From an alpha proteobacterium U9-1i (GTDB taxonomy: Bacteria > Pseudomonadota > Alphaproteobacteria > Caulobacterales > Aquidulcibacteraceae), in NCBI GenBank assembly GCA_000974665.1, contig BBSY01000003.1, positions 558,001 through 622,000 of the forward strand: a stretch of DNA of 64,000 nt, read 5' to 3'. A model generated the notes under the pieces. That model was not told where the DNA came from and did not search any database. It worked only from the letters and a program-made list of their open reading frames with translations. This document shows positions 17,042-25,951 of the stretch, piece by piece. A program made the translations under genes and the position numbers. The first letter of the stretch is position 1. Every line of letters begins with the position of its first letter.

Positions 17042-19132
17042 TCAGCGCAACGTCACGCTCCAGGCGGTGATGTCATGAGCCTCCCAGGCCGCATCCGTGC
17101 CGGCGGTGAACCCAACCCAAGCCACGCCACCTGCCAGTTGGACGTGTTGAGCCAAAGTGAGCGGCGTATCGATCACCGGCGTGCTCATATTGTCGATGAA
17201 CACGCGCAGGCGCCCTTGTGCGTAGTCGATGCGGACACGATGCGGCCGGCCATCGGCAAGATCTGGGATTGCGCTGCTGTTGGCGATACTCGCTTGGGTG
17301 TCGACGTAGATGTCGCCGCCGTCGCGCGAACGGTTCACGCTCACATGCATCGCTGACGGGTCGTGGACGTTTCTGAACGTGTCAAACTCGATCGCTAGCG
17401 CGTTGGTGAGCCCGCCATAGCCAAGCGCGACACCGCCTTGTCCGAGCGAGTTCACGGGCTGTCCGGAGATCACGAATGCAAGCCCGTCAGCGCCGCTGCG
17501 GCCCGCGCTGTCGCTGATGCCGCCCTGCCCAGTGATGCGCAGTGTGAACTCGCTCGTGAAGCCCCGCGAAAGCGCCAAAGGTTGGGGCGCAAAACCCCCG
17601 CCGCGCCGCGCCCCTGATGCGGGCGTGAGCCGGAGTGCGCCCGCGACGAAGGACGCATCGCCTAGTAGATCGACAGGCGCGTCCGCCGGGAAGTTCGCGA
17701 ACGCGAACGACGCGCCGGGCGAGCCGATGTAACGGTGCGTGCGGAGCGCGTGCAGCGCCTGGTAGCTGGCGATGAAGCGTTCGTCGCCTGTCGCTACGAC
17801 ATCGTATACGCAGCGCGTCAACAGGCGCTCAGTGACACCCGAAGCCGCACACGCTTCTCGCGCAAGCGCCGCCGCTGGATCGGCGGCGATCTGCGCGGCG
17901 CTGCGTGTGGCGCGCGGATAGTTGCGGATGTCATAGCTCGCGGCGTTACGCGGTGCGACGTAGTCGAATAACGATTCCTCCGGCGCAATGCGCCAGCTGT
18001 CGCCCCACTCTCGGTAAAGCAGCCGACTGAATTCAGCCGTGTCCGGCGTCGTCAGGCTGATGACGATGTTGTTGCGAGTGACGAATTGGTCCTCGCGCAC
18101 GCCGTCGAAATTGCCGAGCAGGCCGCTGACATTTGCGCGCCGCGTTGGCGAGAGCGCCGTATAAACGTCGAGAAACTCGTCGAACTGAAAGATCGCTCGG
18201 ATGCGATCTCCGGCCGGGCCGGTAATGATCACATCTCCAGCATTCAACTCAATCTGAGCGCCTTCAAGCGCGACGCGCCCGATATTGGCGCCGCCCAGGC
18301 GTTCGCGAACGTCACGGCCGTCCACCAGCACGTGCGGCTGGCGCGAATAGACGCCAATGCGCTGGCCACCCATACGCAGCGCGAGCGCCGTCATCACCGA
18401 GAGTTCGCCCGTGTCCTGGTACGGCTCGAAGCGTGCTTGGATCGTAAGATCGCCGTCTGGCGTCTGCACGGCGATGAACTCGCCCGCAGCCTGGAAATCG
18501 AACACGCCGCCGTCATGCGGGATCAGGTGGGGTTCGCCGAACAGACCGCCGAACCAGCCACTCTCGTCGTCGCCGAGTTCATCGTCGGATTCTTGGCATG
18601 ACGTACCGCCGCTGCCTTCGGGCAATTCCGTCGTTGAATCGTCGCTGGGGTCGTAGCGCAAATTGCGCTCGCGCGGGGTGCGGACATAGACGGGCACGTT
18701 GTGATGCTCGCCATAATTCTCGTCATCGTCGGAGAAGTGTTCGTTATCGTACGGGCCGCCGGACGGGTGGTTGTGATAGGCGCCGACCACCTCCTCGCCG
18801 GTGCGCAAGCGTGGGCTTCCAGGCGGACTGTTGGGATCAAGCAGGTCGCGCGGATCGGCGGACGCTTCCGAGCCTCCGACTGGATCGGTGTAGCCATAGC
18901 CGCCTTCTGGCGTGCGATAGATCCAACCCGAAAATTCGCGGTCGAGACCGCCATTGTCGAGCGACCAATCGTCTGACGCGGAGGCGGCGGCGCGCCCAGC
19001 GCGGCGCGCTGCGTCGTCCGCCGACCCACAACTGATGCCGCCCGTGGGAATGGATTCCTGCGCCAACGGAGTGGTCGTCGAAATACTGAGGGCGACGAGC
19101 GCGGCCGCGAGGAGAAACGCAGTGCGCTTCAT
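17042..19132 (-). CDS. Secreted multidomain protein: DUF4329 (JAMM-like) + VWD + L-type lectin
   Basis: 696 residues with a signal peptide (about 1-25). An N-terminal DUF4329-like domain (about 35-170) has JAMM-type residues: E113/E114, H120-N-H122-P and S134-D-D-D137. A von Willebrand D domain follows (about 198-385: GEPHLIPHDGGVFDFQAAGEF and GLLGNFDG). The C-terminal part (about 480-694) resembles legume-type lectins (DGLAFVIS, GGLTNALAIEFDTF, then a strand reading VRIDY). Such domains usually bind or cut extracellular ligands. It overlaps the stop of the upstream lipoprotein gene (ATGA), so the two are coupled. Function is unknown; domain calls are by motif recognition. It may be a surface adhesin carrying a peptidase. 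Confidence 0.82.
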   Translation of the reverse strand: MKRTAFLLAAALVALSISTTTPLAQESIPTGGISCGSADDAARRAGRAAASASDDWSLDNGGLDREFSGWIYRTPEGGYGYTDPVGGSEASADPRDLLDPNSPPGSPRLRTGEEVVGAYHNHPSGGPYDNEHFSDDDENYGEHHNVPVYVRTPRERNLRYDPSDDSTTELPEGSGGTSCQESDDELGDDESGWFGGLFGEPHLIPHDGGVFDFQAAGEFIAVQTPDGDLTIQARFEPYQDTGELSVMTALALRMGGQRIGVYSRQPHVLVDGRDVRERLGGANIGRVALEGAQIELNAGDVIITGPAGDRIRAIFQFDEFLDVYTALSPTRRANVSGLLGNFDGVREDQFVTRNNIVISLTTPDTAEFSRLLYREWGDSWRIAPEESLFDYVAPRNAASYDIRNYPRATRSAAQIAADPAAALAREACAASGVTERLLTRCVYDVVATGDERFIASYQALHALRTHRYIGSPGASFAFANFPADAPVDLLGDASFVAGALRLTPASGARRGGGFAPQPLALSRGFTSEFTLRITGQGGISDSAGRSGADGLAFVISGQPVNSLGQGGVALGYGGLTNALAIEFDTFRNVHDPSAMHVSVNRSRDGGDIYVDTQASIANSSAIPDLADGRPHRVRIDYAQGRLRVFIDNMSTPVIDTPLTLAQHVQLAGGVAWVGFTAGTDAAWEAHDITAWSVTLR

Positions 19133-19629
19133 GGCGCGGTGATCCGCGCTTGCGCCGCATCCACATCGACACCGCGTTGGCGCCAGGACGTGCGTCTAGC
19201 TCCAGCGAAGGCGGCGACGTCGAATGTTTCGCGACGCAGCTGATGCGCGTACGCCAGGATCAAGGCGCTCGACATGTCGTCGGGATGGACGAAACCCATT
19301 TGCCCCATGTTGCGTGCGAGTGGAGAGCGCCCGGCGAGCCATTCGTTGCGTAGCCAAAGGCCAGTGGTGAAATGCAAAGGCGCGGCGCTCTCAGTCATCA
19401 GGCAACGGATTTGCGCCTTGCGCGATGGCGGCAGTGCATCGTCCATCGCAGCGAGTGCGGCTTCAAACGTCGCGGGCGGCGCCTGGCCGGCGGGCCAAGG
19501 CGGCAGCGTCGCGAGTTCGTCAGCATAGCGCTCCTCGTCGAGCGCGGCGCATTGAATGCCAGAGCCGTCGCCCTTGTTGCAGGCGCTGAGAACAGCCACG
19601 AGCGCGAGGATGATCGCCAAACGCTGCAT
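19129..19629 (-). CDS. Lipoprotein resembling DUF6794
   Basis: 166 residues with a lipoprotein signal; the lipobox LSAC gives acylated Cys17, so the protein should be membrane-anchored. The middle carries LHFTTGLWLRNEW and, later, HPDDMSSALIL, which I recognise as the core of the small DUF6794 family, some members of which neighbour secreted or toxin-like proteins. I chose the ATG at 19629 because it opens the signal peptide. Its stop overlaps the start of the JAMM-VWD-lectin gene by 4 bp. A partner role (anchor, inhibitor or immunity) for that product is inference only. Confidence 0.72.
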   Translation of the reverse strand: MQRLAIILALVAVLSACNKGDGSGIQCAALDEERYADELATLPPWPAGQAPPATFEAALAAMDDALPPSRKAQIRCLMTESAAPLHFTTGLWLRNEWLAGRSPLARNMGQMGFVHPDDMSSALILAYAHQLRRETFDVAAFAGARRTSWRQRGVDVDAAQARITAP

Positions 19630-19669
19630 CGTTCCTCCGACGTGTTTGTAGCACTTTGGTTTGGGGGCG

Positions 19670-20515
19670 CTAGCCTCGTGGCGTTGCCCCAAACGGTACG
19701 ACCTTGTTCTCCACGTCGTGGCCGATGTCGGCGCGGCCGAGATAAGGGATGCTCGCTTTGGCGCACCAATAACGGATCATTTCTTCTTCGCTGGCGCCGA
19801 AGGGTTTGTCGTTCTCTGGCGCCTCGGAAACACGGCCGAGCTTAATCCCCTTCACGCTGCGAATGTTGGCGGAGGAGGTGATCTGGAAGAGGGCGCGATC
19901 CAGCCGGTAAAGGTACTCGCCGACGTCTTCAAGCATCAGGACATGGCCGCTGAGATTTGGTTCGAGCGAAGTGCCGAGCATGGATTGCAGCACGGTGATG
20001 TTGAAGGCAGCCGAGCGGCCGTCGAACATGACGCCAAGCTCCACGCTTTCAGGGGCGCGGTCGATCAGCCAAGCAAGCGCCCTTCTCACAGCGCCTTCGC
20101 CGCCGCCGCGTGTCAGGTCGATTGGGATGGGTCCATGCGCAACGTTGACGAAGCCGCGTGCGTAGAGCCCGCCAAGGATGACGCCATTGTCGCTGTAGCC
20201 GAGATAGGTTTTCGCGCGCGCCACGTCGTTCAATTGCGCGAGCGCGGCTTCGGCGATCCGGCTGGCGCCGTAGCCGCCGCGGGCAAACCAGATCGCGTCG
20301 AGCGTCGGATCGTTGGCATAATCCACAAAGGCTCTGGTGCGGGCCTCGTCGTCTCCCGCGAAATGCCCTGCGCTGAGGAAGCATTGCGGATGAACAACGA
20401 TCTCTGGAGCGCGATCGAGGAAACTGTCGGCGGCGAAGGCCTTTAGCCGTTCGGCCAAGTCCCGATCGATGCGCGTGCCGGGTGCGACGACGCCGATGCG
20501 GATCAAGGGAGCCAT
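19670..20515 (-). CDS. ldcA: LD-carboxypeptidase (LdcA, S66 family)
   Basis: 281 residues without a signal peptide, so cytoplasmic like other LdcA enzymes. The Ser-Glu-His triad is visible: S108 in GYSDNG, a glutamate in EDVGEYLYR (about 196-200) and H266 in GHDVENKVVPFG. It removes the terminal D-Ala from L-Ala-D-Glu-mDAP-D-Ala during murein recycling. It is divergent from a Mur-ligase-like gene, which makes a recycling pair likely: LdcA produces tripeptide, the ligase reuses it. The start may be 20515 (chosen, MAPLIRIGVV) or 20548. Confidence 0.88.
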   Translation of the reverse strand: MAPLIRIGVVAPGTRIDRDLAERLKAFAADSFLDRAPEIVVHPQCFLSAGHFAGDDEARTRAFVDYANDPTLDAIWFARGGYGASRIAEAALAQLNDVARAKTYLGYSDNGVILGGLYARGFVNVAHGPIPIDLTRGGGEGAVRRALAWLIDRAPESVELGVMFDGRSAAFNITVLQSMLGTSLEPNLSGHVLMLEDVGEYLYRLDRALFQITSSANIRSVKGIKLGRVSEAPENDKPFGASEEEMIRYWCAKASIPYLGRADIGHDVENKVVPFGATPRG

Positions 20516-20569
20516 GTGTGCGTTCGCGTCCTTGCCGATGTGCGGCATTTCTCGTCATAACCGGGGCCG

Positions 20570-21991
20570 ATGAGTCACGCAAAGATGAGTTCGAACAAGT
20601 CCTATTTCTTCTGCGGCGTCGGCGGGTCGGGCATGTTGCCTCTGGCCCTGATCCTGCGCGGCAAAGGCGAGACCGTCGCGGGTTCCGATCGATCACTCGA
20701 TCAGGGCCGGATTGGCGCGAAATTCGAGTTTCTGCGCACCCAAGGGATCGCCCTCTTCCCGCAAGATGGTTCTGGGCTCGTCAGCTCCGCTCAGATCTTG
20801 GTGCGCTCAGCAGCGGTGGAAGACACTGTGCCTGACGTCGTGGCGGCCACGAACGTTGGCGCACACTTGATGGGCCGTGCGGAGTTGCTGTCGCAGCTTT
20901 TCAATGCGGCGCCGGTGAGTATCGGCGTCGCGGGAACCAGCGGCAAATCCACCACAACCGGGATGATCGGCTGGATCCTGCATCGCGCTGGACGCGATCC
21001 CACAGTGATGAATGGCGCCGTCATGAAGAACTTCCAGGCGCCGGACGCCCTGTTCGCGAGCGCCTTGGTGGGTGGCGGCGAAGCGTTTGTGAGCGAGGTG
21101 GACGAAAGCGATGGCTCTATCGCACGCTACGATCCGACAATTGCTGTCGTGAACAACATCGCCCTCGACCATAAAAGCATGGAAGAACTGCGCGCTTTGT
21201 TCGCCGGCTTCATCGCGCGTGCGCAAACGGCGGTGTTGAACCTCGACAACGACGAAACCGCAGCATTGGTATTCAATGCGCCGGTGCGGGTGCGGACGTT
21301 TTCGTTGCGCTCGCCCTTGGCGGATTTGCACGCGAGCGAGATGGCGCCGGCGCCGGACGGCATCAGTTTTGTGGTGCGGGAGAAGGAAACCGACGCGCGG
21401 GCGAATGTGCGGCTCGGCGTGCCAGGGGCGCACAATGTCGCCAACGCGCTGGCGGCCTTATGCGCGGCGCAGGCGTGCGGGCTTTCGCTAGCCGACGCTG
21501 CGCGAGCGCTTGAAGGCTTTTCCGGTTTAAAGCGCCGGCTTGAGGTCGTCGGCAGCGCGGCGGGCGTGACCGTGATCGACGATTTTGGCCACAACCCGGA
21601 TAAGATCACCGCCACCTTGGCGACGCTGCACGACTTTCCGGGCCGCCTGCTTTTAATGTTCCAGCCGCACGGCTTTGGACCGCTGAAGCAGTTGAAGGCC
21701 GAGTTCATCGAGTGCTTCGCGCGCAACATGGGTGGCGATGATGTGCTGATCATGCCCGACCCCGTTTATTATGGCGGCACTGTCGATCGCGCGGTGACGA
21801 GCGAACACATTGTCTCCGGCATCCGCGCGCGTGGGCTCCAGGCCATGGCGTTCGCCGAGCGCGCCGCATGTGGCGACAAGCTGATTGAACTGGCCGAGCC
21901 AGGAGATCGCATCGTGGTGATGGGCGCACGCGACGACACGTTGTCGAGCTTCGCGGCGGATTTGGTCGAACGCCTCGCACGGCGCGGGTAG
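20570..21991 (+). CDS. Mur ligase family protein (Mpl/MurC-like)
   Basis: 473 residues with the three Mur-ligase domains: Rossmann-like UDP-sugar binding ([13 protein letters not shown], 13-25), the ATP domain with P-loop GTSGKST at 122-128 and EVDESDGS, and the C-terminal Rossmann domain (from about 320). MurC and Mpl have a conserved DD(Y/F)xHHP; here it reads DDFGHNP, one histidine replaced by asparagine. Adjacency to ldcA favours Mpl, which joins recycled tripeptide to UDP-MurNAc, but MurC is not excluded. The dcw-cluster murC would lie elsewhere. An alternative start is at 20585. Confidence 0.75.
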   Translation: MSHAKMSSNKSYFFCGVGGSGMLPLALILRGKGETVAGSDRSLDQGRIGAKFEFLRTQGIALFPQDGSGLVSSAQILVRSAAVEDTVPDVVAATNVGAHLMGRAELLSQLFNAAPVSIGVAGTSGKSTTTGMIGWILHRAGRDPTVMNGAVMKNFQAPDALFASALVGGGEAFVSEVDESDGSIARYDPTIAVVNNIALDHKSMEELRALFAGFIARAQTAVLNLDNDETAALVFNAPVRVRTFSLRSPLADLHASEMAPAPDGISFVVREKETDARANVRLGVPGAHNVANALAALCAAQACGLSLADAARALEGFSGLKRRLEVVGSAAGVTVIDDFGHNPDKITATLATLHDFPGRLLLMFQPHGFGPLKQLKAEFIECFARNMGGDDVLIMPDPVYYGGTVDRAVTSEHIVSGIRARGLQAMAFAERAACGDKLIELAEPGDRIVVMGARDDTLSSFAADLVERLARRG

Positions 21992-22013
21992 GGGCCCTCC
22001 CCTCCCTTTGCCC

Positions 22014-23357
22014 CTACTCCGCTGCAGCCTTTGGTTCGTCGGGGGGCGGGGGCAGTGGTGCGAAACGCGCGGCGTCTTCGATCGGAAGCTCTGCCGTGAC
22101 CGTGATCGCGCCGGTCTCGTCGTGTGTTTCCGCGAGAATGCGACCGGCGGCGGCGATACGGGCGCGGGTGCGGCCATCGCCGGGCGCGAGCGTTACGTTG
22201 ATGACGCGTGTCGCGGAAAAGGCCGCGCGCTCGATGGCGGCGAGCAGCGCATCTACACCCTCCCCGGTTTCCGCCGAGATCGCCACGGGAGAGAGGGCGC
22301 TGGCATCAAGCGACTGAGCGCGGCGCAAGCGCGCGTCGCGCGTATCGGAATCGAGCAGATCGATCTTGTTCCACACTTCAAGCACTGGCGGGTTCTTGTG
22401 GCCTGACTCTTTCGCGAGTTGCGCCAGAACCGCTTCTACATCGGCGCGCTGCGCGTCGCTTTCCGTGTGCGCGATGTCGCGGACATGGATCAATAAATCT
22501 GCTTCGGTGACCGCCTCTAGAGTGGCGCGGAAAGCTTCGACGAGTTCGTGCGGCAGATCGGAAATGAATCCCACCGTGTCGCTCATCACCACAGAACGAC
22601 CGCCCGGCATTTTCACCGCGCGTGCAGTGGGATCGAGCGTGGCGAACAGCATGTCTTTAGCCAGCACGCCGGCGCGCGTGAGCCGATTAAAGAGCGTCGA
22701 TTTGCCGGCGTTGGTATAGCCAACCAGGACCACCGCCGGCAGGCCCGCGCGTGAGCGGGCGCGGCGTTGTAGGCCGCGCGTGCGGCGCACGTCCTCAAGC
22801 TCACGTTTCAAGCGTACGATACGATCGGCGATTTGCCGGCGATCCAGCTCGATTTGGGTTTCGCCAGGGCCGCCGGTTTTGCCGAGGCCGCCGCGTTGGC
22901 GCTCCAAGTGCGTCCAGGTGCGCACAAGGCGCGAGCGCTCGTAGCCTTGGCGCGCGAGTTCAACCTGCAAGCGGCCTTCCTTGGTGCGGGCGCGCAAACC
23001 AAAGATTTCGAGGATGAGCCCAGTGCGGTCGATCACCTTGGAATTGGTGTCTTGCTCGAGATTACGCTGTTGAACAGGCGAGAGAGGCGCGTCGATGACG
23101 ATGACGCTCGCGCCGAGTTCTTCGACGCGCTCCTTCAATTGCTCGACGCGGCCTGAACCGAAATACGAACGTGGGCTGATCTGACGAAGCGTCGGCGCCT
23201 CCGAATACGCGACATCGAGATCGAGCGCTTCGGCGAGGCCGCAGGCCTCCGCTAAACGCTGTTCGGCGCCGCGCGCGAAATCATCCGCGCCCGAGAGCGG
23301 GCGCAGCACGATTGCTTTGGTCTTGTCGTTCTGGCGGCCTTCAGGCGTCGGCTTCAT
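22014..23357 (-). CDS. hflX: Ribosome-associated GTPase HflX
   Basis: 447 residues: an N-terminal HflX domain ending in the glycine-rich linker, a coiled coil (about 140-200) and the Obg-like G domain with G1 GYTNAGKS near residue 212, G3 DTVGF and G4 NKID. HflX binds the 50S subunit and splits stalled ribosomes. The ATG at 23357 lies inside the last 17 bases of hfq and is the last ATG before conserved sequence. hfq-hflX is conserved in many proteobacteria. The C-terminal domain after the G domain is present and ends in a Pro/Ala-rich tail. Confidence 0.93.
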   Translation of the reverse strand: MKPTPEGRQNDKTKAIVLRPLSGADDFARGAEQRLAEACGLAEALDLDVAYSEAPTLRQISPRSYFGSGRVEQLKERVEELGASVIVIDAPLSPVQQRNLEQDTNSKVIDRTGLILEIFGLRARTKEGRLQVELARQGYERSRLVRTWTHLERQRGGLGKTGGPGETQIELDRRQIADRIVRLKRELEDVRRTRGLQRRARSRAGLPAVVLVGYTNAGKSTLFNRLTRAGVLAKDMLFATLDPTARAVKMPGGRSVVMSDTVGFISDLPHELVEAFRATLEAVTEADLLIHVRDIAHTESDAQRADVEAVLAQLAKESGHKNPPVLEVWNKIDLLDSDTRDARLRRAQSLDASALSPVAISAETGEGVDALLAAIERAAFSATRVINVTLAPGDGRTRARIAAAGRILAETHDETGAITVTAELPIEDAARFAPLPPPPDEPKAAAE

Positions 23358-23592
23358 CCGCGGCCTTGTCGATATCGTAGAGTTGCACAGGCGCCCCTGG
23401 CATGATGGTCGAGATGGCGTGCTTGTAGACAAGCTGCGCTTGGCCATCGCGCCGCAACAGGACGCAGAAATTGTCGAACCAGGTCACGACGCCTTGGAGT
23501 TTGACTCCGTTGACGAGAAAGATCGTGAGTGGCGTCTTGGCTTTGCGTACAGCGTTGAGAAACGTGTCCTGGAGGTTTTGTTTTTTTTCCAT
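23341..23592 (-). CDS. hfq: RNA chaperone Hfq
   Basis: 83-residue Sm-like protein. Sm1 ([20 protein letters not shown]) and Sm2 ([10 protein letters not shown]) are both intact, with Q8 of NLQDTFLN at the usual proximal RNA site. The C-terminal tail is short and acidic. It forms a hexameric ring that pairs small RNAs with mRNAs. Upstream is the D-amino acid transaminase gene of the ntr operon; downstream hflX overlaps its 3' end by 17 bp, so translational coupling is likely. Confidence 0.97.
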   Translation of the reverse strand: MEKKQNLQDTFLNAVRKAKTPLTIFLVNGVKLQGVVTWFDNFCVLLRRDGQAQLVYKHAISTIMPGAPVQLYDIDKAADEADA

Positions 23593-23691
23593 GGCAACTG
23601 CCCCATGTGAAGTTTTATTGCGCCGCGACGTTCGCGCGGCTGCGGGAGCAACATAGGCCGCGTTGAATGGGGCGCCAACGGGCAGAACCCC

Positions 23692-24549
23692 TCAAACCGG
23701 CTGGGCGCCTAAATAGATGTCACGGAGTTCGGCGGCCAATGGCCCAGGCCTGCCATCGGCGATCGGTGAGCCGTCGATGGCTATGACGGGCACGACGGGG
23801 TTACCAGCTGAGGTTACAAATGCTTCGCGGGCGGTGCGAACGTCCTCGGGTGCGAAGGCTGCTTCCACCACAGGCATTTGCCGCTCTTGCGCCAGCCTCA
23901 AAAGCACGGCCCGGGTGACGCCGTGGAGGATGCGGTTGGAAAGATCGCGCGTGCGCAGCCGGCCCTGAGCGTCGACGATCCAGGCGGTGGTGGAACCGCC
24001 TTCGGTCACAAAACCTTCGCGATCAACGAACCAAGCCTCGAAAGCGCCAGCCTCTTTGGCGGCCTGTTTGGCGAGCACGTTGGGGAGCAGGTTCACACTC
24101 TTGATGTCGCAACGCGCCCACCGTGTTTCGGGCGTCGTGATGATTTTCACGCCGCTTTTCATGCGCGCGGCAAGATTTGCGAGGCTAAGGTTTTTGGCGG
24201 TGAGGACGAGCGTCGGCGGGACGGAAGCTGCGGGAAACACGTGGTCGCGCTCTGCGGCGGCGCCGCGGCTGACCTGAAGATAGACGATCCCCTCGCGCAC
24301 ATCGTTGCGTCGCATGGTTTCACGCACCACCGCCATCAAGGCGCGGTCGCTCATGGGCGCACGCATTTTCAGTTCTCGCAGCGAGCGATTGTAGCGCGCG
24401 AGGTGCTCGGCACTGTCGTTCAAGCGGCCGCGTCGCACGGCCCAGACCTCGTAGACCGCGTCGCCAAACAAGAAGCCACGATCATGGATCGACACAGCGG
24501 CGCGTGCGAGCGGCAGGTAGGCGCCATTGACGTAAGCGACGCCCCGCAT
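23692..24549 (-). CDS. dat: Class IV aminotransferase, D-amino acid transaminase type
   Basis: 285-residue PLP enzyme of fold type IV. The catalytic lysine is K150 in CDIKSVNLLPN, and the start DRGFLFGDAVYEVWAV is typical of D-alanine aminotransferase/IlvE. The CDIKSxNLLPN form is more common in D-amino acid transaminases than in IlvE, so Dat is preferred. It would interconvert D-Ala and D-Glu for cell wall supply. The ATG at 24549 is 7 bp after the ntrX stop, so it is probably the tail of the ntrYX transcript; in-frame codons upstream lie in ntrX. Confidence 0.85.
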   Translation of the reverse strand: MRGVAYVNGAYLPLARAAVSIHDRGFLFGDAVYEVWAVRRGRLNDSAEHLARYNRSLRELKMRAPMSDRALMAVVRETMRRNDVREGIVYLQVSRGAAAERDHVFPAASVPPTLVLTAKNLSLANLAARMKSGVKIITTPETRWARCDIKSVNLLPNVLAKQAAKEAGAFEAWFVDREGFVTEGGSTTAWIVDAQGRLRTRDLSNRILHGVTRAVLLRLAQERQMPVVEAAFAPEDVRTAREAFVTSAGNPVVPVIAIDGSPIADGRPGPLAAELRDIYLGAQPV

Positions 24550-24556
24550 CGACCTT

Positions 24557-25951
24557 CTACTCCGCTTCGGCGCCGTTGCGGCCCGGCGCATCGACGCCAA
24601 GCGACTTCAATTTCCGATGTAGCGCCGAGCGTTCCATGCCGATGAAGGCTGCGGTGCGCGAAATGTTGCCGCCGAACCGCGTGATCTGGACGTTGAGATA
24701 CTCGCGCTCGAAGCGTTCGCGCGCGTCGCGGAGTGGAAGGCCAATCACCTCCTGCAAGCCGTCGTGCTTGGAAAACCCGGCGGAAGGCCACGCTTCGGGC
24801 GGCAGCGAGTCTACCGTGACGGGCGTGCCGGGATCGCCAGTCGCCAGGATCAGAATGCGTTCGATGACGTTGCGCAATTGGCGAACGTTGCCGGGCCAGT
24901 CTGCTGCTTGCAAAGCCGCCAGCGCATCTTCACCGATTTGGCGCGCACTGACGCCGGACATGCCCGCGAGGCGGCCGACGAAATAGCCTGCAAGTTCGGG
25001 AATGTCCTCGCGGCGTTCCGCCAAGCTCGGCGCACGCAATGGCACGACGTTGAGGCGATGGAAAAGATCCTCGCGGAACCGATTGCTCTCGATGTCGCCG
25101 CGCAGGTCGCGTGAGGTGGAGGACACCACGCGTACATTCACTTGCACGTCCGATGATCCGCCAAGGCGGCGGAAACGTTGATCGACAAGTACACGCAAGA
25201 TTTTGGATTGCGTCTCGGGCGGCATGTCGCCGACTTCGTCGAGAAAGAGCGTGCCGCCGTGGGCTTGTTCGAACACGCCGATCTTGCGGGTGCGTCCGTC
25301 GGGCCCCTCTTCGCCGAAAATCTCGGTTTCCATGCGCTCAGGGGCGATGGAGGCGGCGTTGATGGCGACAAATGGCCCGCCCTGACGGGGGCTACGCTCG
25401 TGTAGCAGGCGCGCGACGAGTTCCTTGCCGGCGCCGGCGGGGCCGGTGATCAGCACACGTGAATTGGTTTGCGCCACCCGTTCGATTGAGCTGCGCAGAT
25501 TGGCGACTACGGCGGACGACCCGATGAGATCGTCGCTCGCAGACGAGCGCGCCTTCAGGGCGCTGTTTTCGCGCTTCAAGCGCGCGGTTTCGAGCGCACG
25601 CTGCATGACCAGCAACAGGCGATCGGCGTTGAACGGCTTCTCGATGAAATCGTAAGCGCCTTTGCGGATCGCCGACACCGCCGTTTCGATCGTGCCGTGG
25701 CCCGAAATAACGACCACCGGCATGTCCGGATCGATCTCCTTGAACATGGCGAGCAGTTCGAGACCATCGATGCGGCTGCCTTGAAGCCAGATATCCAGCA
25801 CCACCGCAGCCGGCGTGCGGCGCCGCATGGCGTCGAGCGCTTCGTCGCTGTCGCGCGCCGTGCGCACTTGGTATTCGGCGTCTTGGAGAATACCGGACAC
25901 CAACTCGCGGATGTCGGCTTCGTCGTCGATGATCAAGATGTCGGGGGCCAT
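24557..25951 (-). CDS. ntrX: Response regulator NtrX
   Basis: 464 residues: receiver domain with phosphoacceptor D53, AAA+ central domain with a Walker A-type GPAGAGKE, and a Fis-type helix-turn-helix at the end (GNISRTAAFIGMERSALHRKL). The sigma54-contact loop GAFTGA is absent: the segment after IFG runs EEGPDGRTRKIGVFEQAHGG. This is a known feature of NtrX, which therefore is thought to act without sigma54. Partner is NtrY, whose stop overlaps this start in TAATG. Targets in other alphaproteobacteria include respiration, envelope and nitrogen genes. Confidence 0.95.
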   Translation of the reverse strand: MAPDILIIDDEADIRELVSGILQDAEYQVRTARDSDEALDAMRRRTPAAVVLDIWLQGSRIDGLELLAMFKEIDPDMPVVVISGHGTIETAVSAIRKGAYDFIEKPFNADRLLLVMQRALETARLKRENSALKARSSASDDLIGSSAVVANLRSSIERVAQTNSRVLITGPAGAGKELVARLLHERSPRQGGPFVAINAASIAPERMETEIFGEEGPDGRTRKIGVFEQAHGGTLFLDEVGDMPPETQSKILRVLVDQRFRRLGGSSDVQVNVRVVSSTSRDLRGDIESNRFREDLFHRLNVVPLRAPSLAERREDIPELAGYFVGRLAGMSGVSARQIGEDALAALQAADWPGNVRQLRNVIERILILATGDPGTPVTVDSLPPEAWPSAGFSKHDGLQEVIGLPLRDARERFEREYLNVQITRFGGNISRTAAFIGMERSALHRKLKSLGVDAPGRNGAEAE

